NCBI GenBank assembly: GCA_007748055.1
Contig: CP036279.1
Coordinates: 2,046,001 to 2,110,000, forward strand
DNA length: 64,000 bases
Reading direction: 5' to 3'
Source: Kolteria novifilia
GTDB taxonomy: Bacteria > Planctomycetota > Planctomycetia > Kolteriales > Kolteriaceae
Shown: positions 57,119 to 64,000 of the stretch, piece by piece
How the letters are laid out: each line of letters opens with the position of its first letter
Numbering within the stretch: position 1 is the first letter of the stretch
Program-made: the position numbers and the translations under genes
Notes under the pieces: generated by a model
Database searches by the model: none
What the model was told of the DNA's origin: nothing
What the model saw: the letters and a program-made list of their open reading frames with translations, nothing else

Positions 57119-57413
57119 CATGCCGTCCATGCGATCCCGTGATGGTCGTGGCGGATTCTCGTTCGTTCTCGCCTCGGCATGCCGCCTTCCAAAACCAGCT
57201 GATCGTGGGGACGTGAATTCGACGAGGTTCCGATTCGACGTCGGCGACGCTTCATGGTAACTTCATTCTGAGTGGATTCTCGCTTCCTAAAATCTAGGTT
57301 TCGCCGTCGTCGTTCTGGAATGGCGCCGCGTTGCCGAGAGCCCCTTCGTCCCGTTGGTTCTCGCGAAGGCCGCCAAACCGAATGAACTTCACTGCCGTCA
57401 AGGAGCAAGATTG

Positions 57414-59429
57414 GTGTTCCGTGAGAACCAACCCCTCGTGTCGAAGAACCGCAGCAACCTTTCGGCCGTTCCCAGCCTCGAGCCCTTGGAAGATCGAGCC
57501 GTCCCCGCGCAGGCCACTCCGGTCCTCATCGTGCCCGGGTTCATTGGTTCGTTTCCCTCGGTCGGAGACATTCCGAACTTCTCGTTCAATCGGGGGTTCG
57601 CGCCCGATGAGCTCTATCCCGCCTACATCGGCACCGGAACGTTCTCCCTCGACGGCGTCTACGACCAGTTGATTGAGACGTTCGAGGACCAGGGCTACAC
57701 GAAGAACCAGGATCTCTTCGTCGCGACGTACGACTGGCGAATGCCGTTGGCACCCTTCGACGGCGAGTTCGATGGGCAACTGACGAACGTCACCGCCGAC
57801 ATGATCACCGATGGTGGCACGGAGTACCTCGCTCAGTACATCGGCTATTGGCTCGACCGAGTGGTCGAGGCCAATCCCGAAGCAACCGAGGTCGACATCG
57901 TCGCCCACAGCTTCGGCAATTTGGTGACGCGATCCTACATCCAGAGCGATGCTTACGGCGGAACCTATACCCGCGACGGCGAAACCAGAACCCTTCCGAC
58001 CGTCCGCGACTACGTGCAGTTCGCCGGCCCTAACGAGGGGACGCCTCAGGTCTGGAACCTGTGGAATAACAACTTCTACGGCGACCTCACCACGCAGATC
58101 ATGGCCTCGGCCATTCTGGGTACGACCTATCGACTGGTCGACATTCCCGTTATCGGGGCGTCGGTTTCCAATCCGGACGGAACCGTCATCGATCGCGACT
58201 CGATCCGCGATCCGGTCACCGGTCGCCCGAGCGAAACCCTCTTCGTGCAACAGTACGTCCCCGCGCTCAGTTCGCTGATGGCGACTTACGAGTTCCTGAC
58301 GCTCGCTCCCGGCACCGACCCGGTCGACGTCAACGACACCATCGCCGCCAACAACGTCACGCTCGACATGAACGCCCTGTCGGCTCCCGGAACGAACCCG
58401 TGGGTATCGAACCTGACGGGGTTCGGGGCTCAGTTCGGAGTCACCGACACCACGCCCACCGGGGCGACCGCCGAGCAAGGCGTGGGGGGACTCGTCTTCC
58501 CCATCACGAACATCATTCCCAGAGCGACGAGACCGGGAGAGGACTACTTCAACACCACGTACACCTCGTACGATCCCACGACCATCGACCCGGTTGGCGA
58601 CGGAACGCTCACCTTCCGGTCAATGTCGACCACGTTCCTCGGCGATCCGGACGTGGCGCTGAAGATTTGGTACGGCGAAGGATCGTTGCGGAACTCCGAT
58701 GACTCCGTCGGTCACGTCGATCTCGTCTCCAACCCCGACGCGCTCGCGTGGATGCTCGAGCAGTTCGGCATGGGGGAGACGGCGGCGCTCGACACTCCCG
58801 CGACGGAAGAGGATCCCATCGAGGACTACTTCGGCCAGATCTTTCGCCAAGTCCTCGCTCGGGACGCCGATCACTCCGAACTGCAAGCCTACGCGGCGGA
58901 GTTCGAGGCCGGTCGCACCCGGAGCGAACTGGTGACGCAGATCGTGATGTCGGAGGAATCGATCGGCAACATCGTCGACATGAGCTACTTGACCATTCTG
59001 GGAAGAGCGTCGGACGCTCCCGGCCGCGCGGGCTGGATCGCCGCGATCCGCGACGGGATGTCAAAGGAAGAGTTCGAGGCGAGGATGCTCGCGTCGGAGG
59101 AGTATCGTGCCCGCTTCGAGAACGATCGCGACTGGCTGGCGAGTCTCTATTGGAACACGCTCGGTCGCTTGCCCGAGGAGGTGGAACTCGATTCGTGGAG
59201 TGAGGCTCTCGGACGCCAGGACTACGTGGCGATCACGACCTCCTTCATCGACAGCACCGAGTTCCTTATTGACGTCGCCCAAACGCTCTTTGACGATCAG
59301 TTGAGACGCGACGGATCACCGCTGGAGATCGACTTGCTCGCCACCGCGTTGAAAGAGGCGTTGGTCGACGAACTCGACGCGGCGATCGATATGCTCGCTT
59401 CGCCGGAGTCCTTCGCGCTTCGCTCCTGA
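57414..59429 (+). CDS. Secreted LCAT-like acyltransferase/lipase with DUF4214 domain
   Basis: 671 residues from the GTG at 57414, with AGGAG nine bases upstream; longer starts lack a ribosome site. The N-terminal motif SLEPLEDRAVPA is a planctomycete secretion-type signal region. The body fits the lecithin:cholesterol acyltransferase fold: PVLIVPGFIGSFPS, ATYDWRMPL, nucleophile Ser166 in VAHSFGNLVTRSY, a GDGTLTFRSM segment with the likely Asp, and His in GHVDLVSNPD. Residues about 465-625 are a DUF4214 domain (YFGQIFRQVLARDADHSEL, LYWNTLGRLPEEVEL). It begins 306 bases after attR, in chromosomal DNA. The fusion is unusual; substrate is likely a lipid but unproven. Confidence 0.8.
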   Translation: MFRENQPLVSKNRSNLSAVPSLEPLEDRAVPAQATPVLIVPGFIGSFPSVGDIPNFSFNRGFAPDELYPAYIGTGTFSLDGVYDQLIETFEDQGYTKNQDLFVATYDWRMPLAPFDGEFDGQLTNVTADMITDGGTEYLAQYIGYWLDRVVEANPEATEVDIVAHSFGNLVTRSYIQSDAYGGTYTRDGETRTLPTVRDYVQFAGPNEGTPQVWNLWNNNFYGDLTTQIMASAILGTTYRLVDIPVIGASVSNPDGTVIDRDSIRDPVTGRPSETLFVQQYVPALSSLMATYEFLTLAPGTDPVDVNDTIAANNVTLDMNALSAPGTNPWVSNLTGFGAQFGVTDTTPTGATAEQGVGGLVFPITNIIPRATRPGEDYFNTTYTSYDPTTIDPVGDGTLTFRSMSTTFLGDPDVALKIWYGEGSLRNSDDSVGHVDLVSNPDALAWMLEQFGMGETAALDTPATEEDPIEDYFGQIFRQVLARDADHSELQAYAAEFEAGRTRSELVTQIVMSEESIGNIVDMSYLTILGRASDAPGRAGWIAAIRDGMSKEEFEARMLASEEYRARFENDRDWLASLYWNTLGRLPEEVELDSWSEALGRQDYVAITTSFIDSTEFLIDVAQTLFDDQLRRDGSPLEIDLLATALKEALVDELDAAIDMLASPESFALRS

Positions 59430-59489
59430 TGCCGACGGACATCACCGGTGGTCGCTGATGGGAGTCTTTCCGCGAGGCATCCCGACCAA

Positions 59490-60869
59490 CTACGGTTCGT
59501 AGTCCGGATTGGGTTCGGTCGGGATGGGCGCGTGGAGGCGGGTCCGCCACTCGAGAAGCTTCTGGTGCATGGCCCGAGTCTTCTCGGGCATGGCTCGGGC
59601 GAGGTTCCGCGATTCGCCCGGGTCGTTCGCGAGATCGAAGAGTTCGAGCTCTCCCGTCTCGAACCACTCGATCAGCTTGTGGTCGCCGGCGCGGATCACG
59701 CTTGTCGGTTCGCATTGATGCCAGTAGCTCGGCGTGTGCCAATAGAGCGCGTCCCTATCGAGCGAGTCGGACTCTCCCCGTAACAATTCGACAAGACCGA
59801 CGCCGTCGAGGGGATGATTCTTCGGGGGCGGCGACTGGGCGAGCTGTAGAAAGGTCGGGTAGAAGTCGGTCCCGATCACCGGGACGTCGCTGACCGATCC
59901 CCGCTTGATTCGCCCTGGCCAACGCACGATGAGCGGAACGCGAATCCCCCCTTCGTAGATCATCTGTTTTTCACCCCGAAGCGGAAGGTTGGACGTCACG
60001 CGTCCATGGCCTCCATTGTCAGAGAAGAAGAGAACCACGGTCTCGTCGGCGAGTTCCAGATCCTCGAGGCGGTCGAGCACCCTTCCCACACTCGTGTCGG
60101 TCTCTTTCACCATCGCGGCATAGGCCGGGTCGCGATGACGCATCTTCTCACGCTCGTCCGAGGGCAAAGTCTCGAGCTGGCGCGCATACGTTTCGATCGT
60201 CGCCGGATTCGCTTCGATCGGCAGGTGAACGGCGTGGTAGGAGAGCATGAGGAAAAAGGGCTCCTCCCGGCGCTCGCCGAGGAATTCGTTGGCCAGGGTC
60301 GTGATGCGCGGCGTGAGCTTCGGGTTCGTCCCGGGACCGTTCTTCTCTTGGGGTTGCCACCGCGGGGGAAGGATGTGGGTGACGTCAAAGTCGGACTGGT
60401 TCTTCGACTGGCCGTGATGCCATTTGCCGATGAAGCCGGTGCGGTATCCGGCGGCCTTCAGGGCTTCCGGCAAGGTGACCAGCCGCCGTCTCAGTCCCGG
60501 TTTGTTGGGGATCGGGATGAGCTTCGATCGCTTGAGCAGACGACGGTACTCCTCGGAGAACTCCGCCGCGCGCGGACTGGCGATGTTGTAGATCCCGTGC
60601 CTGGGCGTGTACTGTCCGGTCATGAGGCAGGCCCGGCTCGGCATGCAATTGGCGGCGTTCGCGTAGGCCTGGGTGAAGCGCATCCCCTCGTCGGCGAGCC
60701 GGTCGATGTGCGGGGTTTCGTAGAGATCGCTGCCTTGACAGCCGAGGTCGGTCCAACCGAGATCGTCGATGAGGAAGAGGAGGATGTTGGGCCGCGGGTC
60801 GGGCTTCGTCTCCGTTGAGGGGGCGAGACCGAGCGACGCGATCGCGACGAGGGCGGCAAGATAGTTCAT
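59490..60869 (-). CDS. Type I sulfatase
   Basis: 459 residues with a signal peptide (LAALVAIASLGLAPS). It hydrolyses sulfate esters, probably of polysaccharides. Seen: metal Asp pair LLFLIDDLGWTDLGCQG, modification site C75-M-P-S-R-A (NCMPSRACLMTGQYTPRHG), where Cys becomes formylglycine, and GFIGKWHHG. Length is typical. Six bases separate it from the DUF1501 gene upstream, so sulfatase, DUF1501 and DUF1549/DUF1553 genes form an operon. Planctomycetes use such clusters on sulfated algal glycans. Confidence 0.95.
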   Translation of the reverse strand: MNYLAALVAIASLGLAPSTETKPDPRPNILLFLIDDLGWTDLGCQGSDLYETPHIDRLADEGMRFTQAYANAANCMPSRACLMTGQYTPRHGIYNIASPRAAEFSEEYRRLLKRSKLIPIPNKPGLRRRLVTLPEALKAAGYRTGFIGKWHHGQSKNQSDFDVTHILPPRWQPQEKNGPGTNPKLTPRITTLANEFLGERREEPFFLMLSYHAVHLPIEANPATIETYARQLETLPSDEREKMRHRDPAYAAMVKETDTSVGRVLDRLEDLELADETVVLFFSDNGGHGRVTSNLPLRGEKQMIYEGGIRVPLIVRWPGRIKRGSVSDVPVIGTDFYPTFLQLAQSPPPKNHPLDGVGLVELLRGESDSLDRDALYWHTPSYWHQCEPTSVIRAGDHKLIEWFETGELELFDLANDPGESRNLARAMPEKTRAMHQKLLEWRTRLHAPIPTEPNPDYEP

Positions 60870-60874
60870 GGTCG

Positions 60875-62239
60875 TTACGCGAGGATCTCCTTGACGACGT
60901 GGCCGTGAACATCCGTCAAACGGAAGTCGCGCCCGCCGTAGCGATAGGTGAGTTTCTCGTGGTCGAGCCCGAGTAGGTGAAGGATCGTGGCGTGGTAGTC
61001 GTGGACGTGGACGGGGTTGGCGACGATCTCATTGCCGATGTCGTCGGTCTCGCCATGGACGACGCCACCGCGAACGCCGCCGCCGGCGAGCCAACAGGAG
61101 AAAGCCGATTTGTGGTGGGCGCGGTTCTTCGCGCCAGGCTTGCCGTCTTGATTCCACGGGGTTCGTCCGAACTCGGTGCAGAAGACGAGTAGGGTCTCGT
61201 CCCAGAGCCCGCGTTGCTGTAGGTCCTGGATCAGCGCCGCCACCGGTTGGTCGACGATCTTGGCGTAGTCGGCGTGAAGATCCATGCTGCGGTGGGCGGT
61301 GTCCCAGTTGTCCTGACAATTGCCGACGGAGTCGACGATCTCGACGAACCGCACGCCGTTCTCGATCAGCCGCCGAGCCATGATGCACTGGGCGCCGTAG
61401 CTGGTCGTGTCACCTTCCTCGATCCCGTAGAGATTACGGGTGGCTTTGCTTTCCTTGGTGAGGTCGAGCACCTCGGGCGCGGTTCGTTGCAAGCCGTGGG
61501 CCGCCTCGAAGGTTTCCATGCGACCGGCGAGTTGTTGGTCGGCCCCGCCGCGACGCTTGAGGTGTCGGACGTTGATCCAACGAAGCAGGTCGAGTTCGCG
61601 CTCTTGTCGATCCGCGGAGGTGATCGGCGAAAGGTGTTCGATCGGCTTGGAGCCGGGTACGACGCGAAGCCCGCGATGACGCGGCGGGAGGAAGCTGGAG
61701 TCGAACGGTTGCGTCGCTTTGTAGGGGAGTTCCGGTGCGATGACGACATGACCGGGCAGGTTGGGGTTGTCGGTCCCGAGGGCGTAGCTTAGCCAAGCGC
61801 CGATCCCGGGCATCGTGGTCGCGGTCGATCCGGTGTGGATCTGAAGGGTCGCCTCGCCGTGCTGGTTGTGGTCGGCGTGCATCGAGCGGATGAGCGCGAC
61901 ATGGTGCATCTGCTCGCGCAGGTGAGGGAAGAGGTCGCTGATCTCGGTCCCGCAGTGCCGATTGGGGCGGAACTTCCACAGGGGAGCCTTGAGGATGCGT
62001 TGTTGGCGTTTGGCCGTGCCGCTGTCGGGTTCGGTCCCTTCGCCGATGGCTTGGTCGTGATCGCGGATCAGCCGCGGTTTCGGATCGAAAGTGTCGACGT
62101 GGGAGTAGGCGCCGGTCATGTAGAGAAAGATGACATGCTTCGCCGAAGCCGGATGGTGGGCGATGCTCGCTCGGGCGGACAAGGGAGCGCCGACGACAGC
62201 CGAGGCGGAGGCGGCGAGGAAGGTTCGACGATCGAGCAT
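60875..62239 (-). CDS. DUF1501 domain protein with Tat signal
   Basis: 454 residues. N-terminal twin-arginine signal D-R-R-T-F-L-A-A-S. Seen: the alkaline-phosphatase-like fold regions KHVIFLYMTGAYSHVDTFDPKP, LIRSMHADHNQHGEATLQIHTG and LLVFCTEFGRTPWNQDGKPGAKNRAHH, which mark DUF1501. Known: these proteins pair with DUF1549/DUF1553 proteins in planctomycetes; the role is unproven, probably in the periplasm. It lies between the sulfatase and the DUF1553 gene on the same strand. Confidence 0.95.
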   Translation of the reverse strand: MLDRRTFLAASASAVVGAPLSARASIAHHPASAKHVIFLYMTGAYSHVDTFDPKPRLIRDHDQAIGEGTEPDSGTAKRQQRILKAPLWKFRPNRHCGTEISDLFPHLREQMHHVALIRSMHADHNQHGEATLQIHTGSTATTMPGIGAWLSYALGTDNPNLPGHVVIAPELPYKATQPFDSSFLPPRHRGLRVVPGSKPIEHLSPITSADRQERELDLLRWINVRHLKRRGGADQQLAGRMETFEAAHGLQRTAPEVLDLTKESKATRNLYGIEEGDTTSYGAQCIMARRLIENGVRFVEIVDSVGNCQDNWDTAHRSMDLHADYAKIVDQPVAALIQDLQQRGLWDETLLVFCTEFGRTPWNQDGKPGAKNRAHHKSAFSCWLAGGGVRGGVVHGETDDIGNEIVANPVHVHDYHATILHLLGLDHEKLTYRYGGRDFRLTDVHGHVVKEILA

Positions 62240-62247
62240 GGTACACC

Positions 62248-64000
62248 TCAGTCGATGAAGAGAAACTCGTTTCCGCTCAGGAGCACGCGGCAGAATCCGG
62301 TCATGGCCTCGAGGGAGGCGCCGCGCTCGCCCGCGGCTTCCAGGCGTAGGCGGTAGTCGCGGAGAAATGCCTGGAACCTCTCGAGTTCGGCCTCGTTGGG
62401 GTCGCGTCCCCAGGCATCGCGCACGGCGGCCCGGACGCGTTCTCGAGGGGATGGGTACTCGGCGAGCAAGCGTTTGGCGAATGCCTCGGCGCGCTTCTGG
62501 ACCCAGGGTGCGTTCATGAAGTAGAGGGCTTGCGTCGAGGTGTTCGACGTCGTCCGCTTCGAGGTCGACTGATTGCGATCGGGACCGTCGAAGAGGCCGA
62601 GGATCGGGTGTTTGTTGAGTCGGGCGACGAGCTGGTAGCAGCTACGGTGGAAGTTGGGATAGAACTTGTCAAAGGGGTAGTTGAGCGTGTACTGCCGATA
62701 GAAGCCGCCGTTGAGATGCGTGAAGGGATGTTCCCTCGCCGGATCGAGCACGAGTTCGCCGGAAGCATGGAGCATCGCGTCGCGGATCGACTCCGCATCG
62801 AGCCGGCGACGGGAGAAATGCGACAATAGCCGGTTGTCCGGATCGACTTGTTCGGCACGCTCGGAAACGAGGGAACTCTGCTGGTAGGTACGACTAAGCA
62901 GGATCCGTCGATGGAGCTTCTTCAGCGACCAGTCGTCTTCGTGGACAAATTTCCACGCGAGCCAGTCGAGCAGCTCCGGATGCGTCGGGGCTTCGCCAAG
63001 TTTCCCGAAGTTGTCCGGGGTACGCACCAGCCCTTCGCCGAAGTGCCACTGCCAGACGCGATTGACGAAGACCCGCGCGGTCAGGGTGTTGGCGGGATCG
63101 GTGAGCCAGTCGGCTAGCTCGCGGCGACCCGATTCTCCCTCGCCGGGAACGGGATTGGACCCCGCCACGATCTCGAGCACTCCACGCGGCACGGTCGAGC
63201 CAAGCCGTTCGGGGTTGCCGAAGCGATGGAGCCGGGCGTCGTCGGGGTTGGGCTGATCGACAACGCCAAAGACCATCTCCGTTTCGGGTGGGTTCCGAAG
63301 CAGCCTCGCCCACTCCTCACGCGGCCACCTCAGCCCGTGTTCGAACGCTTCGCGAAGAAGCTCGTTTCGCTTCAGGAATTGCTCGAGGCTCTCTTCATCG
63401 CCGGAACTCTTCAGTCGCTGGTACTCCTCGAACAGTTTCTTCGCGGCGGGTGACCCGGCCCGGCCGGCGACGCGATGCATTCGCTGCACCCGGGCCCAGT
63501 AATCATCGATCCGTGATTGATCATGCTCGTTGTGGGAGACCGCGACGAGACGTTGCGGCATGCGATCGGTCGCATTGCCCGCCGTGGGATAGCGGGTGCT
63601 CTCGAACATGCCGTAGAGCCCGTAGTAGTCAGTCGCGGGGATGGGGTCGAACTTGTGATTGTGGCAGCGGGCGCAGCGAAGCGTCAGGCCGAGCATGCCG
63701 CGTCCGAAGGCATCGATCGTGTCCTCGATCACCAAGTGATCGTTGCCCTCGGTGAACTGGCCGAACCTCCGCGAGAGGGCAATGAAACCGGTGGCGATAT
63801 GTTGATCCCGGAAGCGATCTGGGTCGGATTCTCCATGGGCCAGCAAGTCGCCGGCGATCTGCCAACGGAGAAAATCGTCGATCGGCAAGTCCTCGGCGAT
63901 CGCGCGATAGACCCAGTTGCGATACTTCCAGGCCCAGGGGATCGGATAGTCCGCCACGTCGCCCTGCGTGTCGGCATACCGGGCGACGTCGAGCCAGTGC
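62248..64000 (-). CDS. DUF1549/DUF1553 domain protein (5' end outside window)
   Basis: Partial: the frame stays open to the right edge, where WLDVARYADTQGD reads as DUF1549 (PSCyt2), so the start lies beyond the window. Seen: heme-like motif C-A-R-C-H (LRCARCHNHKFDPI), then the DUF1553 (PSD1) C-terminal block RRELADWLTDPANTLTARVFVNRVWQWHFGEGLVRTPDNFG and QSTSKRTTSNTSTQALYFMN. Known: these large planctomycete proteins often also carry a cytochrome-type N-terminal domain and act in the periplasm. It pairs with the DUF1501 gene, nine bases away. Confidence 0.95.
   Translation of the reverse strand, partial: HWLDVARYADTQGDVADYPIPWAWKYRNWVYRAIAEDLPIDDFLRWQIAGDLLAHGESDPDRFRDQHIATGFIALSRRFGQFTEGNDHLVIEDTIDAFGRGMLGLTLRCARCHNHKFDPIPATDYYGLYGMFESTRYPTAGNATDRMPQRLVAVSHNEHDQSRIDDYWARVQRMHRVAGRAGSPAAKKLFEEYQRLKSSGDEESLEQFLKRNELLREAFEHGLRWPREEWARLLRNPPETEMVFGVVDQPNPDDARLHRFGNPERLGSTVPRGVLEIVAGSNPVPGEGESGRRELADWLTDPANTLTARVFVNRVWQWHFGEGLVRTPDNFGKLGEAPTHPELLDWLAWKFVHEDDWSLKKLHRRILLSRTYQQSSLVSERAEQVDPDNRLLSHFSRRRLDAESIRDAMLHASGELVLDPAREHPFTHLNGGFYRQYTLNYPFDKFYPNFHRSCYQLVARLNKHPILGLFDGPDRNQSTSKRTTSNTSTQALYFMNAPWVQKRAEAFAKRLLAEYPSPRERVRAAVRDAWGRDPNEAELERFQAFLRDYRLRLEAAGERGASLEAMTGFCRVLLSGNEFLFID

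Overview
The window is G+C-rich bacterial DNA from a planctomycete. The evidence for that is the Bat/VWA operon with its extra lipoprotein, a sulfatase next to DUF1501 and DUF1549/DUF1553 genes, a secreted protein with an N-terminal LEPLEDR-type motif and a DUF4214 tail, futalosine-pathway menaquinone genes, and DxxG-repeat proteins of planctomycete style. The order within the phylum cannot be fixed from sequence alone.

Region by region: 1-9051 (+) is a Bat-type operon (DUF58, lipoprotein, BatA-, BatB-, BatC-, BatD- and BatE-like), probably an envelope or oxygen-stress complex. 9309-10808 is malate:quinone oxidoreductase, followed by an FAH-family hydrolase and a zinc-ribbon membrane protein. 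13931-19553 (-) runs from a hybrid histidine kinase through an AsmA-like protein to a UbiA prenyltransferase and MqnE (menaquinone by the futalosine route). Next come a ThiF/MoeB-like enzyme, an RdgC-like protein and a response regulator. 23748-31425 is a six-gene membrane arm of complex I (nuoHJKLMN, no nuoI). Mqo, menaquinone synthesis and complex I together make the left half largely respiratory. 33715-39063 is a lipid-modification locus with two cyclopropane-synthase-type methyltransferases, DUF1295, DUF1365 and an FAD amine-oxidase-like protein.

39446-57118 is a 17.6-kb integrated element in tRNA-Leu(UAG). The complete tRNA with attL is at the left. A 54-bp exact copy of the tRNA 3' part (attR) is at the right. 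The element carries a tyrosine integrase, an AlbA_2-like protein, an RHH regulator with a palindromic operator, an ImmA/IrrE-like protein, a tape-measure-like protein, a small tail-completion-like protein, several coiled-coil proteins, a complete large terminase with a candidate small subunit, a P4-type primase-helicase, an AlpA-like excisionase and two unknown genes at the right end. No portal, capsid or protease gene is recognisable, so it looks like a phage satellite or a reduced prophage rather than a full phage.

The most striking observation is that the attachment core lies inside the integrase reading frame. In the integrated state the integrase reads through the core antisense to the tRNA and ends with a 35-residue host-derived tail. 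The 62-residue segment that would follow the core in the excised circle lies at attR, in the same frame, 17.6 kb away. Integration therefore swaps the integrase C-terminus (540 residues in the circle, 513 in the chromosome), which gives a built-in way for the protein to differ between the two states.

57414-64000 returns to chromosomal genes: an LCAT-like secreted protein, a sulfatase, a DUF1501 protein and a DUF1549/DUF1553 protein cut by the window end.
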